A DNA stretch of 64,000 bases from Halogranum gelatinilyticum (GTDB taxonomy: Archaea > Halobacteriota > Halobacteria > Halobacteriales > Haloferacaceae): NCBI RefSeq assembly GCF_900103715.1, contig NZ_FNHL01000003.1, forward strand, positions 248,001-312,000, read 5' to 3'. The notes under the pieces are model-generated. The model was not told the DNA's origin. It saw nothing but the letters and a program-made list of their open reading frames with translations, and did no database searches. Positions 20,690-28,343 of the stretch are shown piece by piece (position 1 is the stretch's first letter; each line of letters opens with the position of its first letter). Made by a program: the position numbers and the translations under genes.

Positions 20690-20718
20690 CTCCCCGGACC
20701 GCCCACTTCCACGACTGA

Positions 20719-20724
20719 TTTTTT
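20719..20724 (+). terminator. T-tract after gyrA
   Basis: ACTGATTTTTTCGG lies about 30 bases after the gyrA stop, between convergent genes. A short T-run is the usual archaeal intrinsic termination signal. Confidence 0.5.
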
Positions 20725-20731
20725 CGGCCGG

Positions 20732-21091
20732 TTACTGCCCGAGTACCGGTGCTTTCAACGCCGCGACCTCCGAGAGGATCGCCTCGACGTTGTCGTCGTC
20801 GACGCCGTTCGCCCGCAGTGCTGCCTCAAGATGTTCCGCGACGGCCGCGAAGTCCGACTCGGAGATGTCGAGATGCTCGTGAGCTTCGCGCATATCGTCG
20901 CCGGTGTAGTCGACCGGGCCGCCAGCGACCGCACTGATGAACTGGACCTGGTGGGCGCGGAGTTCGGCCATGTCCTGGTCGTCGAAGAAGTGGACGAGCT
21001 GGTCGTCCGAGAGAACTCGGTCGTAGAAGTCGTCGACGACAGCTTCGACTGCCGCTTGCCCGCCGATTTCGTTGTAGACTGTCTGTGACAT
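20732..21091 (-). CDS. group I truncated hemoglobin
   Basis: This 119-residue globin begins MSQTVYNEIGGQAAVEAVVDDFYDRVL, the typical start of group I truncated hemoglobins. It has FYDRVL around the B helix and MREAHEHLDIS with the proximal histidine of the F helix. It would bind oxygen or nitric oxide through heme in the cytoplasm. An alternative ATG at 21124 adds 11 residues and is closer to the expected leaderless position after the CTTAAATAA promoter, so the real start is uncertain. The NarO-like regulator gene lies just upstream on the same strand, suggesting control by oxygen or nitrogen oxides. Confidence 0.87.
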   Translation of the reverse strand: MSQTVYNEIGGQAAVEAVVDDFYDRVLSDDQLVHFFDDQDMAELRAHQVQFISAVAGGPVDYTGDDMREAHEHLDISESDFAAVAEHLEAALRANGVDDDNVEAILSEVAALKAPVLGQ

Positions 21092-21150
21092 CGGTGTGGA
21101 TGTGGGTCTGTCTGCGACTTCCATAGGAGCTATCCCTCAGTCCTGTGGGT

Positions 21151-21160
21151 TTATTTAAGC
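21151..21160 (-). promoter_or_regulatory. TATA element of the truncated hemoglobin gene
   Basis: On the reverse strand GCTTAAATAA sits about 30 bases before the ATG at 21124 and about 64 before the ATG at 21091. A second AT-rich run (ATTTTAAATA) lies farther upstream, next to the end of the regulator gene, so the short spacer is an unusually AT-rich control region. Confidence 0.5.
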
Positions 21161-21190
21161 AGCAGTATTTAAAATAATAATTTGTGAACG

Positions 21191-21826
21191 TCACGTCTCG
21201 ACGAGCTGGTCGAGCAGTTTCCGCTGGGCGACGGCGAGATGTTGGCCGAAGGTCGCAGCCGAGATGCCGAGTTCGTCGGCGACGTCGGCGGCACTGGTCT
21301 CTCGCGGCCGCTCGAAGTAGCCCCGGTCGTGGGCTGTCTGGAGTGCCTCGTACTGGCGGTCGGTGAACGCGCTGCGGTCGACGACGACCAGCGTCTCTCC
21401 GTCCTCGGCCGTCGAGCGGGTCAGCCGACGGACACGCACGGAGCCACAGCAGTCCCGAAGGTCGGCCACGACAGTCCGGAGTGCTGCAACGTCCGCGACG
21501 ATGAAGGTGAGCACGACAGTTCCGTCCTCGGCACGGACGTTACGTACCGGACAGCCGTGGTCCGGGAGTCGGCCGCAGGGGCAGTCTGTGTCGCTCGCAA
21601 AGCGGTAGACGGTGGAGTCGGTGTCCGAGAGGACCGCCTCCGCGCTGTCGCCGACGTCGGCGTCGCTGTCGGCGGTGAACTCGCCGACGACGCGCTCGCC
21701 GTCACCGGTCTGACGGCGGCTGGTGGTGACCGACGCCACGTCGGCGCGCTCGCTCACCGTGGCCGCGGGACAGCCGTCGACGTCGCTAACTTCGAGTTCC
21801 ACGTGGATGCCGTCAGCCGTGGCCAT
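21191..21826 (-). CDS. NarO-like Bat/HTH-10 transcription regulator with a cysteine motif
   Basis: This 211-residue protein ends in the haloarchaeal HTH-10 (bacterio-opsin activator) domain: LTDRQYEAL-like FTDRQYEALQTAHDRGYFE, then ADVADELGISAATFGQHL. The N-terminal half has Cys19 and then Cys82-x-Cys84-x7-Cys92 (DCPCGRLPDHGC), the C-Xn-C-X-C-X7-C pattern I know from NarO of Haloferax volcanii, a regulator of anaerobic denitrification. These cysteines likely hold an oxygen- or redox-sensitive metal centre. An extra CC pair is near residue 123. The truncated hemoglobin gene follows 99 bases downstream. The pattern is seen directly; the NarO-like role is inferred. Confidence 0.82.
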   Translation of the reverse strand: MATADGIHVELEVSDVDGCPAATVSERADVASVTTSRRQTGDGERVVGEFTADSDADVGDSAEAVLSDTDSTVYRFASDTDCPCGRLPDHGCPVRNVRAEDGTVVLTFIVADVAALRTVVADLRDCCGSVRVRRLTRSTAEDGETLVVVDRSAFTDRQYEALQTAHDRGYFERPRETSAADVADELGISAATFGQHLAVAQRKLLDQLVET

Positions 21827-21895
21827 GGTCGGAGTCAGTGGCTCGACGAGGAAAAGGTCTCGAAACGGGCGACCGATGCGACGGGGGCGAACGCC

Positions 21896-22801
21896 TCAGA
21901 GGATGCGCTTGCCGAGCGCGCTCGCGGCGAGTTCCGTCGCGAGTTCTGCGGTTTCGTTGTGCTGGTCGAGGATGGGGTTGACTTCGACGACTTCGAGTGA
22001 GCGAAGCACGCCCGCCGAGGCGACCTGTTCCAGCGCGGAGTGGGCCTCGCGGTACGAGGCTCCGCCGCGGACGGGCGTCCCGACGCCGGGTGCTTCCTTG
22101 GGGTCGAGCCAGTCGAGGTCGAGGCTGACGTGGACGCCGTCGGTGCCGTCACTGGCGACGGCGAGTGCGTCGTCGACGACTTCGGTCATGCCGCGCTCGT
22201 CGACGTCGGACATCGTGAAAGCCGTGACGTCGGAGGTGCGGATGGCCTCTTTCTCGGCGGCGTCGAGGTCGCGGAGACCGACGAGTGCGACGTTCTCTTC
22301 CTTCAGGCCGCGGGCGTTGGCCCAGCCGACGCCCTCGAAGTCGCCGATGCCGAGGGCGGCCGCGAGCGGCATCCCGTGGACGTTGCCGGAGGGCGAGGTG
22401 GTCGGGGTGTTGAAGTCGCCGTGGGCGTCGAACCAAATGACACCGATTTCGGCGTCTCTGGCCGAGCCAGCCATCGACCCGATGGCGATAGAGTGGTCGC
22501 CGCCGAGGACGACGGGCGTGGTGTCGTCGGCGAGCGTCGCGGCGACCTCGTCGGCGATGCGCGTCGAGACTTCTTCGACCTCCTCGATGAACTTCGCGTT
22601 GGCGAGACCGGACGCCGGTTCGGGGTCGCGTTCGTCCGCGAGGGGGACCGGAAGGTCGCCAGCGTCCTCGACGGTGATACCGGCACTCTCCAGTTGCTTT
22701 GCGAGGCCGGCGTAGCGAATCGCGGAGGGACCCATGTCGACGCCGCGTCGGTTCGCGCCGTAGTCGGTCGGTGCGCCGATGATGCGGGCTGGTCGCGTCA
22801 T
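21896..22801 (-). CDS. rocF: arginase (ureohydrolase family)
   Basis: This 301-residue protein has all binuclear-manganese signatures of the ureohydrolase fold: GGDHSIAIG, the DAHGDFN block (usual DAHxD), HGMPLA, and SLDLDWLDP near residue 225. The start GAPTDYGANRRGVDMGPSAIR is arginase-like, so arginine hydrolysis to ornithine and urea is the best reading; agmatinase or formiminoglutamase activity cannot be excluded by motif alone. No urease or ornithine genes are adjacent. It begins 46 bases after (on the reverse strand) the epimerase gene. Confidence 0.88.
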   Translation of the reverse strand: MTRPARIIGAPTDYGANRRGVDMGPSAIRYAGLAKQLESAGITVEDAGDLPVPLADERDPEPASGLANAKFIEEVEEVSTRIADEVAATLADDTTPVVLGGDHSIAIGSMAGSARDAEIGVIWFDAHGDFNTPTTSPSGNVHGMPLAAALGIGDFEGVGWANARGLKEENVALVGLRDLDAAEKEAIRTSDVTAFTMSDVDERGMTEVVDDALAVASDGTDGVHVSLDLDWLDPKEAPGVGTPVRGGASYREAHSALEQVASAGVLRSLEVVEVNPILDQHNETAELATELAASALGKRIL

Positions 22802-22846
22802 TGTCGTACGTCCTGCCGGGCGACACTTAGCGGGTGTGGTTGTCGC

Positions 22847-23761
22847 TCAGTCCAGATACGGCTCGCAGACCAGCTCGACACCTTCCTCGAAGCTAATCTG
22901 CGGCTCCCAGCCCGTGTCGGCCTTCATCTTCGAAACGTCGGCCATCGTGTCGTGGACGTAGATGTCGAAGGGGTTCTCGACGTAGACGGGTTCGACGTCG
23001 GTGCCGAGGACGTCGTTGATCATCGCGACCATCGTGTTGAAGTCGTAGCTCTCGCCCGTGCCGAGGTTGTAGATACCCTGGAGTTCGTGGTCGGCCGCGA
23101 GTTCGAGCCCGCGGACGATGTCGTCGACGTGGGTGAAGTCCCGCGTCTGCGAGCCATCGCCGAACAGTTCGGGCGACTCGCCCTCCGCGATCTGGTGGGC
23201 GAACTGGGCGATGGTGTTGGCGAACTCGCCTTTGTGCTCCTCGTTGCCGCCGAAGCCCTGGTAGACGGAGAAGAACCGCATCCCGGCGAGCGTCATGCCG
23301 TAGTGGTTGTGGAAGTACTCGGCGTAGCGCTCGCGGGCGAGTTTGGAGGCCTCGTAGCCCGTCCGAGCCTCGACAGCCATGTCTTCGGGGGAGGGTTCGG
23401 TTCGGTCGCCGTAGATAGAGGAGGTGGAGGCGTAGACGACGGTGTCGCAGCCGTCCTGTCGGGCCTGGTCGACCGTGTTGACGAAGCCCTCGACGTTGAC
23501 GCGGGCACCCTGCGTGGGGTCCTCCTCGTGCATCTTGTAGGAGGAGAGTGCCGCGAGATGGAACACGACGTCGACGCCGGTCGGGAGGTCGTCGTCGAGG
23601 ACGCTCGCGTCTACGAACTCCACGTCGTCGTCGAGGTTGTCGGGCGTCCCGAGATAGAGGTCGTCGAGGGCGATCACGTCGTTGTCGGCCGCGAGATGGT
23701 TCGCGAGGTTCGAACCGATGAAACCGGCACCGCCGGTGACGAGGACACGCTTCCCGTTCAT
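22847..23761 (-). CDS. NAD-dependent sugar epimerase/dehydratase (GalE-like)
   Basis: The 304-residue extended short-chain dehydrogenase starts at MNGKRVLVTGGAGFIGSNL, a perfect Rossmann GxxGxxG. The catalytic Tyr-x-x-x-Lys is YEASK (after TGYEASKLARERYAEYF) and the serine lies in ASTSSIYGD. The segment GDGSQTRDFTHVDDIV is typical of UDP-sugar epimerases. The start at 23761 is chosen over an upstream ATG at 23788 because the fold begins there. Likely substrates are nucleotide sugars for glycoprotein or exopolysaccharide synthesis, but no glycosyltransferases are nearby, so the precise reaction is open. Confidence 0.88.
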   Translation of the reverse strand: MNGKRVLVTGGAGFIGSNLANHLAADNDVIALDDLYLGTPDNLDDDVEFVDASVLDDDLPTGVDVVFHLAALSSYKMHEEDPTQGARVNVEGFVNTVDQARQDGCDTVVYASTSSIYGDRTEPSPEDMAVEARTGYEASKLARERYAEYFHNHYGMTLAGMRFFSVYQGFGGNEEHKGEFANTIAQFAHQIAEGESPELFGDGSQTRDFTHVDDIVRGLELAADHELQGIYNLGTGESYDFNTMVAMINDVLGTDVEPVYVENPFDIYVHDTMADVSKMKADTGWEPQISFEEGVELVCEPYLD

Positions 23762-23949
23762 GGATGTACGCGCAGTGGCGAGGGTCAAAGCGTTGTTGCT
23801 CTCGCGGAAGCGACGGACCGGAAGGTTCTCGGCGGCGAACTGTTCGTTTGTCGCGCTCAGAATCTTTTCTTTACTGATGCTTCTCTTCAGATTCGGTGAC
23901 GGCTCGAGTATCCATCGGGTTTAAGCACATCAATCACGAACATGGCCAT

Positions 23950-24483
23950 ATGTCATCAATCGAACTCACGCCGAGCCAGCAACAGATACTCACGGCCCTG
24001 ATTAACCTCTACCGCGAGTCCGAGTCCGCCGTCAAGGGTGAGGACATCGCAGAAGAGGTAGACCGCAACCCCGGCACCATCCGCAACCAGATGCAGAGTC
24101 TGAAAGCACTCCAGCTCGTCGAGGGCGTCCCGGGCCCGAAAGGTGGCTACAAGCCGACCGCCAACGCCTACGAGGCACTCGATATCCAGGAGATGGACGA
24201 GCCCGCCGCCGTCCCGCTGTTCCACGAGGGCGAGCGTGTCGAGAAGGTCAACGTCGAGGGCATCGACCTCTCCAGCGTCCACCACCCCGAGAAGTGCCGC
24301 GCCGAGATCCACGTGCAGGGGTCGGTCCGTGACTTCCACGAGGGCGACGCCGTCACCGTCGGCCCGACGCCGCTGTCGAAGCTCGTCATCGAGGGCAAAC
24401 TCGACGGGAAGGACGACACCAGCAACGTGCTCATCCTGGTCATCGAGAGCATGATCGCTCCCTCCGAAGAGCCCGCACACTAA
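23950..24483 (+). CDS. winged-helix transcriptional regulator
   Basis: This 177-residue protein starts MSSIELTPSQQQILTALINLY and has a winged helix over about residues 8-70 (KGEDIAEEVDRNPGTIRNQMQSLKALQLVEGVPGPKGGYKPT). A C-terminal domain follows with FHEGDAVTVGPTPLSKLVIEGKL, which could bind a ligand. It resembles haloarchaeal proteins annotated as Rrf2-like or generic winged-helix regulators, but the cysteines of iron-sulfur Rrf2 proteins are absent (one Cys, in PEKCRAEI). A GGGTTTAAGC element about 28 bases upstream supports this leaderless start. It is divergent from the epimerase and followed by a T-tract. Confidence 0.8.
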   Translation: MSSIELTPSQQQILTALINLYRESESAVKGEDIAEEVDRNPGTIRNQMQSLKALQLVEGVPGPKGGYKPTANAYEALDIQEMDEPAAVPLFHEGERVEKVNVEGIDLSSVHHPEKCRAEIHVQGSVRDFHEGDAVTVGPTPLSKLVIEGKLDGKDDTSNVLILVIESMIAPSEEPAH

Positions 24484-24501
24484 CCGCTGCTCCGGTCTCC
24501 G

Positions 24502-24506
24502 TTTTT
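24502..24506 (+). terminator. T-tract after the winged-helix regulator gene
   Basis: CTCCGTTTTTCTCTTCTG begins about 15 bases after the stop codon, a pyrimidine-rich T5 run suited to archaeal termination. Confidence 0.45.
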
Positions 24507-24689
24507 CTCTTCTGCACTCACAGCGAAGATAGCGCTGTATCGGGTGCAAAAAATAGATTTTCTGACAACAGTTAAGAGAGTCCACGAGAGAGGAGTATCA
24601 ACTGAAATGACGGAAGGAGAGAGTGGGATTGTCGCGCGTCCGTGGCGGTGCCGAGCCGCGGCTTCGGACCGATCCATCCGGGAGGGGAG

Positions 24690-26408
24690 ATGAGCGGTCG
24701 ACTCCCCCGCGTGGGTCGGTTACTGGCTATTTGCCTCGTGTTATCGTTACTCATTGGGCAGGTTTCGGCCGTTCCAGTCGTCCGCGATGTCGTCGAAATC
24801 CCAGGTGTGAGTACCGCTCACACCAACCCCGGAGCGGAAGCGTCATCGGTCGGAACCGTACAGAGCGATGCGGAACGTGGCACGAGTTCGACAGGTCCTT
24901 CGGACGACGAGGGCGCGAGAGGAAACGGCAAGCAGACGGGTGGTCAACAGAACGACAACGCCGCCAACGACAAGCAGAACGGCGGTGCCGACGAGAAGCA
25001 GGGGAACACCCCTTCCAACAGTAAGCAGAACAGCGGTGCCGACGACAAGCAAGGGAACACCCCTTCCAACAGCAAGCAGATCGACAACGCCGCCAACGAC
25101 AAGCAGATTGCTAACGCTGCCGATAGCAAGCAGAACGGTGGTGCCGACGGTAATCAGAACAGTGCTGCCAACGGGAATCAGGACGACAACGCTGCCGACA
25201 GCCGGAACGACAACACTGCCGATAGCCAGCAAAATGATGCTGGCAACGGTAATCAGGGCAACAACGCTGCCGACAGCAACCGGAACGACAACGCTGCCGA
25301 CGGCAACCAGAACGACAACGCCGCCGACAACCGGAACGAGAGTGCCCGAGGAAACGGCCGTGGTTCGGCAAACGAGTCCAAGCGTGGCGTCGCTGCGGAC
25401 AGGCGTTCCGAGACGGCCCGTGACCGTTCGACCGTCGTCGCGACGCGAGGGAAGTCGGTCGGACGGCCGACGCAGGTCGACTTCCGCGTCGACAATGCGA
25501 CTGCCGGAACGGGAGTCACGCTGGACCTGCGAGACGTGCAGCGCGGTCCGGCGGACGAGTCCCGAGCGTGGGACGACGTCGAACCCGGCGTCAGCGTCGA
25601 CCGGTTGAACGTGACGGTCACTCGCGACGGCGGATTCACGATGAACGTCACCGCGACGGACGACCGACTCGACGACGCACCCGCGTTCGACTCCGGCGAC
25701 GGTGCCGAAGCGGCGGGATACGTCCGGGTCAACCACTCGGTGCCGGACGCCGACATCGAGCGCGTCGAGTTTACCTTCAGACTGGAGCGCGCCAAGTTGG
25801 CCGCACTGGACGCTCGCCCCGAGGCCATCGCGCTCTACCGCTACCACGACGGGGAGTGGACGGAGCTGGCGACGCGTCTCGAAGACGAGACCGCGAGCGA
25901 GTACGTCTTCGTCGCCGTCTCGCCGGGGCTTTCGGACTTCACGACGGGCGTCAAGCGGCCGAAGTTCGAGATGGACCGCCCGTCGGTCAGCACGACCGAC
26001 GCGGCCGCCGGCGACACCGTCGGCGTCGACGTCCTGATTCACAACGTCGGCGGTGCCGACGGGCCGTTCCACGCGAAACTCGTGTCGAACGGTGCCGTCG
26101 TCGACGAGCGCGTCGTCACGGTCGCAGCCGACGGGAGCCGGAGCGTCCGGTTCGCCCGGACGCTCGACCGCACGGGCGAGTACGAACTCCACGTCAACGA
26201 CGTCTTGGCCGGAACCGTCTCGGTCGACGCGGCGAGCGGCCGTGCGGTGACCGGGGAGACGACGCAAGCGGCGGGAGAACGAGAGACGGGAGCGGCGGAG
26301 ACGGACGGACCGGGAATCACGGAGACCGCAGCACCGGGAGTCGGGTTCGGTCTCGGTGCGGTGGCCGTCCTCGGAACGCTATTGGCCATCAGGGTGAAGC
26401 GGCGATGA
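24690..26408 (+). CDS. exported Asn/Gln-rich surface protein with PGF-pre-PGF domain and C-terminal anchor
   Basis: The 572-residue product starts MSGRLPRVGRLLAICLVLSLLIGQVSA, a signal peptide; an upstream in-frame GTG at 24642 would put it internally, so this ATG (after GGGAGGGGAG) is preferred. Residues about 75-225 are low-complexity Asn/Asp/Gln/Gly/Ala repeats, including two near-identical 17-residue units KQNxGADxKQGNTPSNS. A PGF-pre-PGF-like domain follows (ALYRYHDGEWTEL...VAVSPGLSDFTTG), then a CARDB-like beta domain (VDVLIHNVGGADGPF). The end, PGVGFGLGAVAVLGTLLAI plus VKRR, resembles a PGF-CTERM sorting tail, though with PGV in place of PGF. It is probably exposed at the cell surface. 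The Cache histidine kinase gene follows after 60 bases. Confidence 0.8.
   Translation: MSGRLPRVGRLLAICLVLSLLIGQVSAVPVVRDVVEIPGVSTAHTNPGAEASSVGTVQSDAERGTSSTGPSDDEGARGNGKQTGGQQNDNAANDKQNGGADEKQGNTPSNSKQNSGADDKQGNTPSNSKQIDNAANDKQIANAADSKQNGGADGNQNSAANGNQDDNAADSRNDNTADSQQNDAGNGNQGNNAADSNRNDNAADGNQNDNAADNRNESARGNGRGSANESKRGVAADRRSETARDRSTVVATRGKSVGRPTQVDFRVDNATAGTGVTLDLRDVQRGPADESRAWDDVEPGVSVDRLNVTVTRDGGFTMNVTATDDRLDDAPAFDSGDGAEAAGYVRVNHSVPDADIERVEFTFRLERAKLAALDARPEAIALYRYHDGEWTELATRLEDETASEYVFVAVSPGLSDFTTGVKRPKFEMDRPSVSTTDAAAGDTVGVDVLIHNVGGADGPFHAKLVSNGAVVDERVVTVAADGSRSVRFARTLDRTGEYELHVNDVLAGTVSVDAASGRAVTGETTQAAGERETGAAETDGPGITETAAPGVGFGLGAVAVLGTLLAIRVKRR
24919..25350 (+). repeat. low-complexity Asn/Gln/Asp-rich coding repeat
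   Basis: Degenerate tandem units encode NDNAAD-, GNQN- and KQGNTPSNS-type segments. The stretch with GGGAACACCCCTTCCAACAG occurs twice, 51 bases apart, showing recent duplication. The tract uses more Asn, Gln and AT-containing codons than its neighbours. Confidence 0.85.
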
Positions 26409-26468
26409 ACAGGCAGACGGTCTCTGTGGTATCGTGACTGACTGTCACACATCTCTCTCAAGTCAACG

Positions 26469-28145
26469 ATGAAGCTCCGCGCCAGACTCCTCCTCGTGTT
26501 GGTACTCGCCGCAGCCCTGCTCGGCGGGAGCGTCTACGGAGGCGTCGAACTGTACAAAGGACAACTGGTCGAGCAGGAGCGCGCCGACGTCGAAGACGTC
26601 GCCAGCCTGACGGCACACCAGATCGACGGCGTCGTCGCCGAGAAGGCCGACACCCTCGGATACATGGCGTCGAAACCGGAGGCCCGCGAGTTCGACGAGG
26701 CGGGAAGCTTCCTGCGGGCGTTTCTCGAGACGTCGCGCTTCTTTGCGGTCCAGCTCGTCGACGCCAACGGCACGGTGCGTCAGTTCCACGGTGACGTGAC
26801 CGAGACGCAGCGTCGGGCGGTCATCGGCAGCAACGTCGCCGACGAAGCCCACATCCGTGCCGCGCTCGACGGCGAACTCTACATCGCGCAGCCGCAGCGA
26901 GCCGACGGCTCGGAGCGCGCGGTCGTCGTGATGAGCGCGCCGGTCTACAACCGGTCGACGGTCGTCGGTGCTCTCTCCGCCGGGATATACGCCGACACGT
27001 CAACGCTTTTCGGGCCGGTCGAAGCGACCGGCGACGAGTCGCAGGCTGTCGTCGTCAGCAGCGACGAGATGGTCCTCCACGAGCGGACACAGACCTTCGA
27101 CGAAGAGCTGTCCGCGTCGGCGACGGTCCCCTCGACAGGCTGGCAGGTGACCGTCGTCCGCGACGTGACGGCGACGAACCAGCTCGTCAACGACCTCCAG
27201 ACGTTTCAGGGAATCAGCATCGCACTCGTGCTGTTTCTCGTCGCCGCCTTCGGCCGCTGGGAGTACCAGACGACCCTGAACCAGACCGAAGCACTCCTCG
27301 ACGGATTCGAGCGCGTCCGAGACGGCGACTTCGAGTCGAGGGTGTCGTTGACTGCGAGCGACGAGTGGCGTGAGATAAGCGAAGGGTTCAACGAACTCGT
27401 CGAGGCCATCGCGAGCCACGAAGCGGAGTTGGAGGAGCGTCGCCAGCGACTCGAAGTCCTCAACCGGGTCCTCCGGCACAACGTCCGAAACAGCACGTCG
27501 GTCATCCTCGGCTACGCGGAGTTGAGCAGAGACTCCAGTGCGGACGGCACACAACAGCTGTCGACCATCGAAACCCACGCGAAACGGCTGTTGCGCCTGA
27601 GTGAGACCGCCCGCCGACTGCAAGGCGTCATCGACAGCGACGAATCAATGACCGAACGCATCGACGTCGCCGCGGCCGTCGAGGAACTCGTCGACGAGCT
27701 GCGGACGGCGCACCCGGACGCGACCGTCACTGCCTCGGTCGAGCGGACGGCCGACGCGCTGGCCAACCCACAGCTCGAACTCGCCATCGACGAACTCTGT
27801 CGGAACGCACTGCAACACAACCGCAACGCGGACCGCCGGGTCGACATCGACGTCCGAACGACGACGGCCGACGGCGAGGAGGTCGTCGAAGTCACCGTGT
27901 CGGACAACGGTCCGGGCATCCCGACAGACCAGCGGGCGGTGTTGGAGAGCGGCCGCGAGACGCCGTTAGAACACGGAGAGGGACTCGGGCTGTGGCTCGT
28001 CTACTGGACGGCCAAACGCTCCGGCGGCGACCTCCACTTCGCCGAGGACGACGACGACGGTGCCGTCGTCACGCTCGTCGTCCCACGAGCGGGGCCGGAC
28101 GACACTGGAGAGTCGCCGAGAGCTGAAGAGTCCGTAGCGAAGTAA
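26469..28145 (+). CDS. membrane histidine kinase with extracellular Cache-like sensor
   Basis: This 558-residue kinase has an N-terminal membrane segment (about 5-25, LLLVLVLAAALLGGSVYGG) and an extracellular Cache-like sensor (about 30-235, with AVQLVDANGTVRQF and VVMSAPVYNRSTVVGALSAGIY). A second membrane segment (ISIALVLFLVAAFG) leads to a HAMP linker (about 265-320), the phosphoacceptor helix LNRVLRHNVRNSTSVILGYAEL, and a HATPase domain with intact boxes LAIDELCRNALQHN, VSDNGPGIP and GEGLGLWLVYW. It should sense an external small molecule or surface state. It lies 60 bases after the Asn/Gln-rich surface protein gene, so the two may be cotranscribed. No response regulator is adjacent. Confidence 0.9.
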   Translation: MKLRARLLLVLVLAAALLGGSVYGGVELYKGQLVEQERADVEDVASLTAHQIDGVVAEKADTLGYMASKPEAREFDEAGSFLRAFLETSRFFAVQLVDANGTVRQFHGDVTETQRRAVIGSNVADEAHIRAALDGELYIAQPQRADGSERAVVVMSAPVYNRSTVVGALSAGIYADTSTLFGPVEATGDESQAVVVSSDEMVLHERTQTFDEELSASATVPSTGWQVTVVRDVTATNQLVNDLQTFQGISIALVLFLVAAFGRWEYQTTLNQTEALLDGFERVRDGDFESRVSLTASDEWREISEGFNELVEAIASHEAELEERRQRLEVLNRVLRHNVRNSTSVILGYAELSRDSSADGTQQLSTIETHAKRLLRLSETARRLQGVIDSDESMTERIDVAAAVEELVDELRTAHPDATVTASVERTADALANPQLELAIDELCRNALQHNRNADRRVDIDVRTTTADGEEVVEVTVSDNGPGIPTDQRAVLESGRETPLEHGEGLGLWLVYWTAKRSGGDLHFAEDDDDGAVVTLVVPRAGPDDTGESPRAEESVAK

Positions 28146-28260
28146 CACCGGGATCGGCGGTGACGGAACGACGGTGCGACCTGTTTTGAGATGGCAGAGG
28201 GCAAGGAGCGTCCGGAGTCGTAGACAACAACGAGAGAGATCGAGAAGCTGAGAGACGGAG

Positions 28261-28306
28261 AACCGCGAGAGATGAATAACCGCGAGAGACAGAGAACCGC
28301 GAGAGA
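28261..28306. repeat. three perfect 12-bp direct repeats at a 17-bp period
   Basis: AACCGCGAGAGA occurs at 28261-28272, 28278-28289 and 28295-28306 in a purine-rich spacer between the ends of two convergent genes. The spacing is exactly 17 bp each time, with variable 5-bp linkers. Confidence 0.8.
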
Positions 28307-28343
28307 AACCGAAGTCGAGAGATGGAGCGTTAGCGTCGTCGCG

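Noticed and set aside
24607-24693. 28-codon frame overlapping the ATG of the Asn/Gln-rich protein (ATGA)
   Set aside because: The overlap could mean coupling, but the translated sequence looks random and there is no promoter or SD before its ATG.
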